Positions 17,826-26,167 of a stretch of 64,000 nt of DNA are shown one piece after another; within the stretch, counting starts at the first letter, position 1, and every line of letters begins with the position of its first letter. Below the pieces are notes generated by a model. It made no database searches. It saw only the letters and a program-made list of their open reading frames with translations, and was not told the origin of the DNA. The translations under genes were made by a program, and so were the position numbers. The stretch is from Leifsonia sp. ZF2019. Its GTDB lineage: Bacteria; Actinomycetota; Actinomycetes; Actinomycetales; Microbacteriaceae. Where the stretch lies: NCBI RefSeq assembly GCF_019924635.1, contig NZ_CP065037.1, positions 310,001 to 374,000 of the forward strand, read 5' to 3'.

Positions 17826-18497
17826 ATGACCGACGTAAACGGGACTCCCGAGGGAGTCCCCGCGGGATGGTACCCCGACCCCTCCGGTGCACCCCAGCAG
17901 CGGTGGTGGGACGGAGTGCAGTGGACGGCGCACATCGCACCGTCGGCGCAGCCGGTCGCGCCCGCGCAGCCGGTCGCGCCCCAGTACTACGCCCCCGTCC
18001 AGCCCGCGCGCCCCGAGCTGAACCCGGCGACGCCGGTCGGCACGGTCTGGATCTGGCTCGTCGTGCTCCTCCCGGTGCTGAGCATCCTGCTGCTGCCGAC
18101 CATCCAGATCCGAATCCCCACCATCGACCTCAACGACCCCAGGCCGATGGTCGACCCGCTCGCCGTCATCGGCGGCCCCTGGTACTTCGTGCTCATCGGC
18201 GTCAGCTGGCTGACCTACGCGGCCACGGTCGTCTTCAGCTGGCTCGACCACCGCGAGCTCACCCGCCGCGGCGTCGTCCGCCCGTTCCACTGGGCCTGGT
18301 CGTTCCTGAGCAGCCTCGTCTACGTCATCGGCCGCACCGTGATCGTCCGCTCCGTCGCCCAGAAGCGCGGGATGGCGCCGCTGTGGGCGATGATCGGGGT
18401 GACCGCCCTCTCCTTCATCGTCACGACGATCTGGATGATCATGCTCTTCACCACCATGTTCGACCAGATCTCCCGCCTCGCCACCTACGGAGCCTGA
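17826..18497 (+). CDS. DUF2510 membrane protein
   Basis: A 223-residue protein. The N-terminal DUF2510 motif (GWYPDPSG..QRWWDG.QWT, residues 17-37) is an actinobacterial module of unknown function found on membrane proteins. A Pro/Ala/Gln linker with an 18-bp duplication (AQPVAP twice) follows, then about four transmembrane helices. ATG 17826 has GGAGG five bases upstream. It lies immediately before tRNA-Ser, and no partner or pathway can be inferred. Confidence 0.82.
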   Translation: MTDVNGTPEGVPAGWYPDPSGAPQQRWWDGVQWTAHIAPSAQPVAPAQPVAPQYYAPVQPARPELNPATPVGTVWIWLVVLLPVLSILLLPTIQIRIPTIDLNDPRPMVDPLAVIGGPWYFVLIGVSWLTYAATVVFSWLDHRELTRRGVVRPFHWAWSFLSSLVYVIGRTVIVRSVAQKRGMAPLWAMIGVTALSFIVTTIWMIMLFTTMFDQISRLATYGA

Positions 18498-18567
18498 GAA
18501 CCCCGTGTCCGAACGGGCCGCCCGCGTCCGTTATGATGGCTCACGTGCGCCTGCTCGCGGGCGCTCA

Positions 18568-18659
18568 GGAGACGTCGCATAGTCAGGCCTAGTGCACCAC
18601 CCTGCTAAGGTGGAGTCCCCGTAAGGGGACCGAGGGTTCAAATCCCTCCGTCTCCGCCA
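18568..18659 (+). tRNA. tRNA-Ser (anticodon GCU)
   Basis: The acceptor stem GGAGACG pairs with CGTCTCC, and the anticodon arm is CCACC-CTGCTAA-GGTGG with GCT as anticodon. A long variable arm (TCCCCGTAAGGGGA) and a T arm GAGGGTTCAAATCCCTC follow, with encoded CCA. The long variable arm is class II, as expected for serine. The mobile island begins just downstream, and a tRNA 3' end is a classic integration site. Confidence 0.97.
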
Positions 18660-18835
18660 TTGAAGGTGTTGGTCAGGGGATATTTCTTGTGGCTTAATTT
18701 GGCCCAGACCCCACAAAAACCCCACGGCTCATGCTTGAGGAGGCGCGGCAGCTCGGATCTGGCGAACTTCGTTCCGCCGGCCAGCCAATGTAGGTGGCCG
18801 GTAGTTCCCATGCACGGCGTTGGCTTAACGAGCGA
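18660..18835. other. Gene-free stretch between tRNA-Ser and the Doc-like gene
   Basis: No convincing coding sequence. Base composition drops here, and a CCCCACAAAAACCCCAC stretch about 50 bp past the tRNA resembles sequence often seen next to phage-type attachment sites. I found no second copy of the tRNA 3' end in the window and no integrase gene. Confidence 0.4.
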
Positions 18836-20035
18836 TTAGACCTTCGCAAGAGCTCTAAGCAACGACCTGTACTGCAGGATGAAATCGTCGGCGCTCCGCT
18901 CCTCGCCATAAAAGATGACCGAATCAACCTCATGAGCTTCGTCGAGGTGTAATTCGTGTCTCAGCTTCTTGACCGTTCCCGGACCGATCTCGCGGCCATC
19001 TCCGCCAGGGACGAACTGGAAAGTGCGATAGCGCACCTTCTTTCTCCCCAGGAAGCCTCTTTCTTCGATTGGACGGCGAACCACCACGCCAGATGTCCTC
19101 GGCTCGATCTCGCATTCGAAATCGTGCGTAAGGATGGACCGAAGCTGGCGCCACGTGATCGGTCGTTCGGCTCTCGAAATCGATCGCGAGTTCTTCCTGA
19201 TCCAATCCGAAATCTCAAGGACTTCACGATCGGCAATCTGGTCGTAGATGTAGCCCTTCTTCAGAATGCGATGGTTGGTCACTTCGAGCATCCACTTGAA
19301 GAGTGCATCTTTGTCGACGGTGTCCCTGAGCCAGACGCTGTGGCGGTCGAGGAATACGAGTAGGGAAACGACCGCTGTGCGTTTGTTGCCGTTGTGAAAC
19401 GGATGGTTGTGCACGAGCGAGTGCACCAACGCTGCTGCGGCCATTTCCACCGTGGGATACTTCGGCTCGACGCCATTACCAGTCTGAGGCCGAGTCAGCG
19501 CGCTTGCTAGCGAATCGTGATTCTTCACTCCTGGCGGCCAGATGGGGTCATTGGCTTCGTTTGCGTCGCTTTCGAGTGCGCCATGAATAGCTTCCACTTC
19601 GTCGACCGTCAGGTAGGACATTGGCTTCTTCTGGCCAATCTCCCGCCACACCAGTGGGCTCGCCAGCGGCAATTCGTCGGCCTCGGCAGATCTCAGGTCA
19701 ACAGCCGTCGGAGATTCTGCGCCCATTGTTGAAGCGAGGCGCTCTAATCTTGATTGCGAACCTTTAGGGACCGTACGCGCGTAAGCCGAAGACGCGTATC
19801 CCAGACCCGCCAGCGCGCGCTCGAGCTCACCAGAATCCATCCCGAGTCGTTCAGCCCAGTACGTCTTTTTGCGGCGATCGCCTCTACCTGCTTGTCCGCA
19901 CGCGCGGAGCGCCCTATTGAGGTCGCTGGCGCGGATGCGGGACGTTGGTTCGCTGACGTATTCGATGTCGGCGTACCAAAGGGTGACTAGCACTTCCTCG
20001 ACGTCCATGTCGGATTGAATGGCGAGATCGCTCAC
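18836..20035 (-). CDS. Doc-type Fic-domain protein with extra N- and C-terminal domains
   Basis: 399 residues. The centre (about 145-260) is a Doc/Fic fold: LTVDEVEAIHGAL, the ALTRPQTG segment and the active-site loop H211-PFHNGNKR. Fic-fold enzymes transfer AMP or, in Doc, phosphate to target proteins such as EF-Tu. The first 120 residues (helical) and the last 110 are extra. The latter begins ITWRQLRSILTHDFECEI and ends with an alpha/beta pattern reminiscent of HicA-type small folds (weak resemblance). No separate antitoxin gene is adjacent, so one of the extra domains may restrain it. GTG 20035 is the start used. Lower-GC island gene. Confidence 0.78.
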   Translation of the reverse strand: MSDLAIQSDMDVEEVLVTLWYADIEYVSEPTSRIRASDLNRALRACGQAGRGDRRKKTYWAERLGMDSGELERALAGLGYASSAYARTVPKGSQSRLERLASTMGAESPTAVDLRSAEADELPLASPLVWREIGQKKPMSYLTVDEVEAIHGALESDANEANDPIWPPGVKNHDSLASALTRPQTGNGVEPKYPTVEMAAAALVHSLVHNHPFHNGNKRTAVVSLLVFLDRHSVWLRDTVDKDALFKWMLEVTNHRILKKGYIYDQIADREVLEISDWIRKNSRSISRAERPITWRQLRSILTHDFECEIEPRTSGVVVRRPIEERGFLGRKKVRYRTFQFVPGGDGREIGPGTVKKLRHELHLDEAHEVDSVIFYGEERSADDFILQYRSLLRALAKV

Positions 20036-20104
20036 ACGATAGGAAGTTCCGATTTTGATGCTCCAATTGGTAGGTGTGACACACCATTCTGGTGTAGGCC
20101 ACCG

Positions 20105-20590
20105 TCACCGATGCCGCTCCACACCAGAAGATGTTGCCGATGGCGCGTAATCGACGGAGAGAGGCGAGCCCTCGCTACTATCGCCGCAGGGCTTCCGGCA
20201 AAAAGGCTGGAGGCTCGCAGGGGCTCTCGTTCGGCCGCCACGGAGGCATCCTCCAGCCCGCGATTGCGTCGGCGTGGTCAGCGTGAAGGGGTGCCAATGA
20301 AAGTGGAACCCGAAGGTTCGCCGCTCCTCGTCGAGGAACTTCGCCGCTTGCCGGACGATCAGCAGCTCCGTCTCCAGCTCGCGGATACGGCGCTTCGCGG
20401 CCCGCAGCTCAGCCGACTCCGACGACGGGACACCGGGCCGGCGGCCATTGTCGATGTCATCCGGGCGGATCCAGTTCGAGAGCGTGATGGGGTGGATGCC
20501 GATTTCCACGGCGGTCTGCTTGGCCTGCTTACCGGCACGCACGAGTGCAACGGCGCGCGCACGGAACTCCTGCGGATAGGGACGGGGCAC
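20105..20590 (-). pseudogene. IS3-family transposase OrfA remnant
   Basis: The first 90 residues are OrfA: MPRPYPQEFRARAVALVRAG, a helix-turn-helix (AVEIGIHPITLSNWIR) and a leucine-zipper-like segment (ELRAAKRRIRELETELLIVR). After DEERRT the frame runs into sequence unlike any transposase, and no OrfB (integrase domain) follows, so the element is truncated. A terminus-like GGGCAGGTCA (rc TGACCTGCCC) lies at 20651-20660. It marks earlier mobile activity beside the IS5-family copy. Confidence 0.8.
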
Positions 20591-20788
20591 GAGGATGAGC
20601 CTTACGGATCAGGCCACCAGTTAGCCACCGAAACTGGAACCTAATCCGTGGGGCAGGTCAACCTGTCACCAGAACGTTCCTCACGCCCCTCACAACGGCC
20701 GGCAACCTCGGGCCTGGAAGAGTGCTCTAACTGATACCCATCGCTCGTCCGCAGTTCTCCTACAGATCGTGAGTCTGCGGTTTCGCGG

Positions 20789-21743
20789 TTAGGGCGTGTC
20801 TTCTAACCGTTTGAGCCAGAGTGTGATTGCGCGGAGGACGACTGCTCCCCGGTAGGTGACGGCGAGGTTGTCGTAGCGGGTGGCGAGGCCTCGCCATTGC
20901 TTGGTGTCGCAGAAGCCGCGTTCGATGACGTTCCGTCCTCGGTAGTTGATCGCGTCGAATCGGGGTGGTCTGCCGCCCGCGCTGCCGCGGTTGAGGCGGT
21001 GTCGCTTCTGATCGTCGGGTTCGGGGATGACTGCCGCGATACCGCGTCGGCGGAGGTGGGAGCGGATTGCGCGTGATGAATACGCTTTGTCGCCGCGGAC
21101 GGCGTCGGGCCGGGTGCGAGCTCGACCCATTCGATCTACTCGGAGCTGTCCCATCAAGGCGTCAAACATCGGCGAATCACCGGACTGGCCCGGCGTGAGG
21201 AGCACGACAAGCGGGAGTCCGTTGCCATCGACGAGTTGGTGGATCTTCGTCGACAGGCCGCCACGCGAGCGGCCGATCGCGTGGTCAGCGGGTTCCTGAC
21301 GAAGATTCTTGTGATTCGATCGTGCCCCCTGGGGTGTTGGTGGGGCGGCGGCCCGCGGGCTCCTCGACACGGGCGAAGGTGGTCGCATGCTGGTGGGCTC
21401 GGTTGATCGTGGAATCCACGCTCACCGTCCAATCCAGCACCCCGGCCGCGTCGGCCTCAGTCAACAGCGCAGCATGCACCCGGTCCCAGGTGCCGTCGTG
21501 ACTGAATCGGTTGTGACGCTTCCAGACCGTCTGCCAGGGACCGAACTCCGCCGGCAGATCCCGCCACGGAATCCCGGTCCGATACCGCCAAATGATGGCC
21601 TCGACCACCAAACGATGATCACCGAACGGGCGACCGCCCTTCGGCGACGGGGCCGGCATCAACGACGCGATCCGCTCCCACTGAGAATCCGACAACACCC
21701 GAGACCGCGACACAACGCCCAGCCTGCACCACGACCACAACAA
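20789..21743 (-). CDS. IS5-family transposase, two frames (copy 1)
   Basis: Two overlapping frames together encode one DDE transposase. The first (from TTG 21743 or GTG 21713) holds the N-terminal DNA-binding part and the first catalytic Asp (VSVDSTINRAHQHA). The second (to 20789) holds the second Asp (RGDKAYSSRAIRSHL) and the Glu (NVIERGFCDTKQWRGLATRYD). They meet near CCCCAGGGGGCACG, which needs a +1 (or -2) shift. All three copies keep this, so it is a stable property, not decay. The stop TAA is formed by the target-site bases outside the element. Confidence 0.88.
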
Positions 21744-21761
21744 CGGTTAGAAGACACGCCC
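20792..21761 (-). mobile_element. IS5-family (IS427-group-like) element, copy 1
   Basis: 970 bp bounded by GGGCGTGTCTTCTAACCGTT and its inverted end AACGGTTAGAAGACACGCCC. The flanking bases are TA on both sides, a two-base target duplication typical of the IS427 group. Same orientation as copy 2 at 30409-31378 and opposite to copy 3 at 31897-32866. Sequence appears the same as the others apart from terminal differences. Confidence 0.93.
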
Positions 21762-21846
21762 TAGTCGCGCCGCGTGAGTCTTCCCGCCGTCGCGCACGTT
21801 TGCGACAGACTGCCTGTGACGCCACTGGCAGCAAGGGAAACAAGGA

Positions 21847-24153
21847 ATGGCAGACTACGACTTTCGTTCGCTCTCTCCGATCGACTTCGAATCGTTCACT
21901 CGGGACCTCCTCAACGCCGCCTTGGGAATCGAACTGGTGTCATTCGGAGTGGGACCGGACGGGGGTGTCGATCTGCGAGACGCCAAACGTGGTCTAGTTG
22001 GGCAGTCCAAGCACTACCCGGATGCCGACAGGCGACGACTCATCGCCGCGGCGAAAAGCGAAGCAAAGCGCGGGCTCGGTTTGAAAGCGCGGGACTATTT
22101 GTTCATCACATCAGCCGCTGTGAGTCCCGAGACCGAGAACCTGCTACTAGAGGCGCTCACACCGCTGCCGGTGCAAGTCGACGGAATTTGGCATCGAGGG
22201 CGGCTTAATGCACATCTTGCAAAGCATCGCGATGTCGAGAACCGCCACTACAAACTCTGGCTTTCGAATTCCGCAGTGTTCCAGCAAGTCGCCGAGGGAG
22301 CACAGTGGCAGCGAAGCGAAGCGCTGCTTCGTCAAGTGCGCGACCGAGCGAAGCTCTTCGTACCGACTGAGGATATGGCCAAGGCTCTTGCGATGCTTGA
22401 TGACCAAAACGTGGTGATCATCTCCGGTTCGCCCGGCGTAGGGAAGAGCACACTCGCCCAAATGATCCTCCTTGCGTATTGGCGAGAAGGCTGGACGATT
22501 CGAAACATCGCCTCGGATGTGGATGACGCGTGGAGACACCACCTCGTTGACGGCGAGAAAACCCTCTACTTCTACGATGACTTCCTCGGACAGACGAACG
22601 TCGCTGAATTGCAGAAGAACGAAGCCTCCAACATAGCCCTACTCATCGACGACATACGCAACGGGTCCGGTCAGCAGCGGCTTATCCTCACCACTCGCCA
22701 GCAGGTCCTCAACGCAGCACAAACTGGAGCAGACGACCGCGTTCGGCGGCTAGCCGAAGACCGGTCGCGCATACGAATTGAGCTGAAGGACCTCAGCCGT
22801 TCAGTGCGCGCGCAAATGCTGTTCAACCACCTGTACTTCGGCTTCCCGGACCGAGACGTCCGCCTCGGACTCGCCACGGACACGCGATACAGGAAGGTCA
22901 TCGACCACCCAGGCTTCAACCCCAGGCTCCTCGAGTCCGTAGCTATCGCTCAACACCACGACTCCGTCGACGACTTCTACACAGCGATGTTTGAAGCGCT
23001 CAACCACCCAGAAACCGTCTGGTCCGGAAGCTACAGACAACTTTCAACGACCGCAGTCGCTGTCCTCAACCAGCTGGCGGTATGGCCGAGTCTCTACGCG
23101 CCACTCGATGTGATCCGGTCAGCGGTGAACGCACCGGATCCCCGAGACTTACAGGACGCGCTCAAGACACTGGAAGGATCCTGGATTCGACTTGAAGGAG
23201 AAAGCGGCAGGATCGACGAGATCGCTTTGTACGACCCGAGCCGTCGCGATTTCCTACTCGATCAACTACAGGATCCCGGCCAATTTGACGCCACCATCAA
23301 CGCAGTCGTCACAGTCGGGCAACTAAATTACGTCTTGTCACTCGCCAACCTTCAACATCGACAGGACGGGCTGACCACCTCACCAAATCCCGTACTAGAA
23401 GCAAACGCGCGCCGTCGCATCGTTGATCTCGACGCCATCGCGGCCGCCACCGGGCGAGCCCAGCTGGAGCACGCAGCTAGAGTCGAAGCGGTCCGCCAAG
23501 TCGAGAGAGACGCGGTACACAAGAGGGAAGGCTATTTTCTTCTCGATAACCTCGCCGAGCGCGTAGATGCCACCGCGCAATTGGCATTGTTTTGCAGCAG
23601 TGCGCTATTCGACGTCAACAAAGCCACCGATCAACTCCGGGCCTCCGTCGACGAATTGCTCTCACGGGTGGACAATCTGCCCTACGTCTCCCCTTCGGCT
23701 GACCTCCTGTTCGACTTGGCCTCCCGTTTGGCCGACCGGGACTCGCCGGCCTGGTCGCACGACGCGGCCATGAAGGTTCTTCGCATCGCATTCGAGGCCG
23801 TGCCGACCATCGAGGACCTGCAACACTACTTGAAGGTGCCGAGATGGTTCCGCGACGAGCGATACCGCAACCATGAGAAACGCGAGCTGGCGAAGGCCCT
23901 AGAGAATGAGCTGGAGGCGATAAGCCAACAGTCCGACCCGGAGCTAATGAGTCAATGGCTGGGGGACGTCATCGCGTTCGCCGAAGCCACGGACATTGAC
24001 ATCCACACCGACACGTTGCGCGAGAGGATCGACGAGATGGACGCGCCACTCCGAGATCCCTCAGGGTCACCACAGAGCCTGGGTGCTTACCGGCGGGACG
24101 TCACGGCGAACGACGAGGACCTAGCTGCGATGTTCGCCAAGCTGAAATCCTGA
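21847..24153 (+). CDS. Mrr-like nuclease fused to a STAND NTPase (defence-like)
   Basis: 768 residues. Residues 1-130 form a restriction-endonuclease-like domain: FESFTRDLL, then GGVDLR with Asp42 and the Q53-S-K55 motif (QSKHY), the Mrr form of PD-(D/E)XK. Residues 170-450 are a NTPase close to the novel STAND group 3: Walker A G194SPGVGKS, Walker B YFYDDFLG (Asp244-245) and a sensor-like ILTTR at about 285. The rest is helical and probably senses a trigger. The order nuclease-STAND-sensor matches Avs-type antiviral proteins, but it is far shorter. ATG 21847 sits next to AAGGA. It is the first cargo gene inside IS copy 1; GC is lower than the core genes. Confidence 0.8.
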   Translation: MADYDFRSLSPIDFESFTRDLLNAALGIELVSFGVGPDGGVDLRDAKRGLVGQSKHYPDADRRRLIAAAKSEAKRGLGLKARDYLFITSAAVSPETENLLLEALTPLPVQVDGIWHRGRLNAHLAKHRDVENRHYKLWLSNSAVFQQVAEGAQWQRSEALLRQVRDRAKLFVPTEDMAKALAMLDDQNVVIISGSPGVGKSTLAQMILLAYWREGWTIRNIASDVDDAWRHHLVDGEKTLYFYDDFLGQTNVAELQKNEASNIALLIDDIRNGSGQQRLILTTRQQVLNAAQTGADDRVRRLAEDRSRIRIELKDLSRSVRAQMLFNHLYFGFPDRDVRLGLATDTRYRKVIDHPGFNPRLLESVAIAQHHDSVDDFYTAMFEALNHPETVWSGSYRQLSTTAVAVLNQLAVWPSLYAPLDVIRSAVNAPDPRDLQDALKTLEGSWIRLEGESGRIDEIALYDPSRRDFLLDQLQDPGQFDATINAVVTVGQLNYVLSLANLQHRQDGLTTSPNPVLEANARRRIVDLDAIAAATGRAQLEHAARVEAVRQVERDAVHKREGYFLLDNLAERVDATAQLALFCSSALFDVNKATDQLRASVDELLSRVDNLPYVSPSADLLFDLASRLADRDSPAWSHDAAMKVLRIAFEAVPTIEDLQHYLKVPRWFRDERYRNHEKRELAKALENELEAISQQSDPELMSQWLGDVIAFAEATDIDIHTDTLRERIDEMDAPLRDPSGSPQSLGAYRRDVTANDEDLAAMFAKLKS

Positions 24154-24505
24154 CCGCCGTGAAGGCGGGCCAGTCGCAACGTCGACAGGTGATTTGCAGA
24201 CTGTTGAATGAGCGACCCAGCATCGAGCACCTGCGGGTGGATCATTCGTAGAGCGCCGTCGTCGGCCGGCCCGGCAAGAGCCTGAATGGGTACGGACGGC
24301 CTTGCGCCGGTAATTCCTGTCTGGAGTTCAGCGGCGCTACCCGCGGCAATCACCCGCCCCCGGCAAAAGTCATGCCGTCGCGGAACCTCGTGAGGTCTGT
24401 GATCGCTGGCCGAAGGTCTGCGCCCCGAATGATCCAGCCGGGGCCGCCCTCGACGTCACTCGTCATGGCAAGACCGGAGTGCGGTTTGCCTGATACCCCG
24501 ACCGT
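24154..24505. other. Intergenic region between convergent defence genes
   Basis: 352 bp with no established gene. On the minus strand a 38-codon frame (24350-24466) with high third-position GC starts 40 bp after the SIR2 stop. A second frame (88 codons, 24087-24353) begins in a GTGA overlap with its stop and runs into the STAND gene's 3' end. Neither has a recognisable product. Confidence 0.4.
24350..24466 (-). CDS. Possible 38-residue ORF downstream of the SIR2-like gene
   Basis: It starts at ATG 24466 and reads MTSDVEGGPGWIIRGADLRP onward; about three quarters of codons end in G or C, as in real genes here. It has no clear ribosome site. Its TGA overlaps a GTG that opens another frame of 88 codons. 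It may be a remnant broken by a frameshift, or chance. No family recognised. Confidence 0.25.
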   Translation of the reverse strand: MTSDVEGGPGWIIRGADLRPAITDLTRFRDGMTFAGGG

Positions 24506-26047
24506 TCACGACCCAGCATCGGGGCGAATCCCTGTAAGCCAAGTCTGTCCGGCGGTAACGAGCTGAAGCCATTCATTTGAGTGACCCGTGTCGTAAGGTC
24601 GTGGCTCCGCGTGAATTGCCGTTGCTTCCCTGTCGCCGCCAGGAACGCGGACAAGGATCCGGCTACTCCCCTCGATCAGATCGAGGAGGTCCTGCAGCGA
24701 CTTCGGTATGGCTCGGTGGCCCTCCGAACCGCGCCGGGACTCGAACGCACGAGTTTCGTTGCTTAGCGGGTCGGTCGTAACGGTAATCGTGTCGGCGTTA
24801 CGGCGGACATCAACCACGGCTGCTGCGCGCCCCAGGCCACTGGCTTCGCCCCAGTCAACGTGGAGAGCAGCGGTCCGGGGCTGGTCGGTTGAAGCTAAAT
24901 CGGCGACGAGCTGGTTCCCTGCTTCAGCGACGAGTCGCTCAACATAGTCGGCGACCACGGCCTCGCCGCATCCCCGGTTTTCTATGGTGGTGTTTGGCCC
25001 GGCGAGATTCCTAACCCTGGCAGCAACGGATGTCGGGTCCGACTCCGCTCTCGGATAGGCATCAACAATGCGGACCTCTTTACCGCCGTTCTGAAGCGCC
25101 TCAGCAAGCATCCCCGTAGTCGATAGGTCCGTTACTGGCACGGAGTATCCCATCAAGGTAATGACGTCCGCCTCCTGGAGGGCCTCGTTCGAGCGCTGCC
25201 AGATCTCGCGGACGATCGGGTTCTGGTAGTAGGACGACTTGAGCGCCGCAGGTGGGACGATGAAGCGCTCCCGACCCGGCGCGATCCAGTGCATCTCATC
25301 TTCGGGGATCGGATTAGGCGACATGAAGTCGCCGGGCAGGCGAGCCCTGCGAACGGTCGCTCCGGCAGTGTCGCCAGGCGACCAGAACCAGTTCAATGAG
25401 CCGTGCAGCTTCCTTAGGCGGAAGCTCGGATGCGGAGCACCAGTACCGTCGCTCTCCGCATATGAAAGGCCGCCCTTCCCTTCCGGGGTGTAATTCAGGA
25501 TTGACCCCCACTGGAACGAAGTCCTATGGCGCCAGTCCCAGAACCTCATCGTCTGGAACGCGCACTCGATTAGCGTGTCGTAGTTGAACGTGAGCACCGA
25601 GCTCGACCGGTGGTGCCAGAGGCTGATCAGCTCACCGAGCCATGCCGGCATTGGCGAGGCAAGCGCTTCACCCACGCGTTGATCGAGGACCTCCCCGATG
25701 AGCCGCGTCCCACGGGCGAAGATCGACTGCGACTCCAAGTTCTGCTCAGCCGTCAGATACGGCTGTGCCTCCGCCCGCCGCGACAACCACGTCTCGAACG
25801 ACCCGCCCGCGAACCGCTGCTTGCCGACGCTGCGGCCAAGCCTTGTGGGATCACGCTGGATAACCTCATTCCCGAGCTCGTCGGTAACCGGAAGCCGTGA
25901 CGAAACGGCACGCGAAAAGCCGGCGCCAAGGATGAAAACTTCACGCGGATACGACCTCATGAGCCGATTCTGGGCCATCGGCCACCGAAGCTCGGCATCC
26001 TTCGGTGCGTGATTCGTAACGTCCGGCCAGTCCCATCTAACGCTCAT
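24506..26047 (-). CDS. SIR2-like (NAD-hydrolase type) defence-associated protein
   Basis: 513 residues. The SIR2-like Rossmann domain covers about 35-330: GAGFSRA (41-47) binds NAD, TFNYDTLIE (153-161) and KLHGS (213-217, catalytic His215) are the usual active-site motifs, and LMGYSVPVTD (299-307) closes the fold. Such domains in Thoeris, DSR and SIR2-Argonaute systems destroy NAD+ on phage infection. Residues 380-513 are an unrecognised C-terminal domain, perhaps the sensor. ATG 26047 has a strong AGGAGGGG site. It is convergent with the STAND gene and divergent from the large gene at 26168, so it has its own promoter. The NADase role is inference. Confidence 0.82.
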   Translation of the reverse strand: MSVRWDWPDVTNHAPKDAELRWPMAQNRLMRSYPREVFILGAGFSRAVSSRLPVTDELGNEVIQRDPTRLGRSVGKQRFAGGSFETWLSRRAEAQPYLTAEQNLESQSIFARGTRLIGEVLDQRVGEALASPMPAWLGELISLWHHRSSSVLTFNYDTLIECAFQTMRFWDWRHRTSFQWGSILNYTPEGKGGLSYAESDGTGAPHPSFRLRKLHGSLNWFWSPGDTAGATVRRARLPGDFMSPNPIPEDEMHWIAPGRERFIVPPAALKSSYYQNPIVREIWQRSNEALQEADVITLMGYSVPVTDLSTTGMLAEALQNGGKEVRIVDAYPRAESDPTSVAARVRNLAGPNTTIENRGCGEAVVADYVERLVAEAGNQLVADLASTDQPRTAALHVDWGEASGLGRAAAVVDVRRNADTITVTTDPLSNETRAFESRRGSEGHRAIPKSLQDLLDLIEGSSRILVRVPGGDREATAIHAEPRPYDTGHSNEWLQLVTAGQTWLTGIRPDAGS

Positions 26048-26167
26048 GAGGGCCCCTCCTGGGGCGCCTCAGAAAGCCCTCCGTCGGCGTTTGCGTCACC
26101 GCCATCTACCTCCACCGGCGAGTATGCGCCCAAATGGTGGCGCGCTGTCGGCGCCTCCTGAAACACT

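Noticed and set aside
18531..18725. Minus-strand frame reading ...RRRRDLNPRSPYG... across the tRNA
   Set aside because: This is the well-known spurious protein produced by translating the complement of a tRNA-Ser gene.
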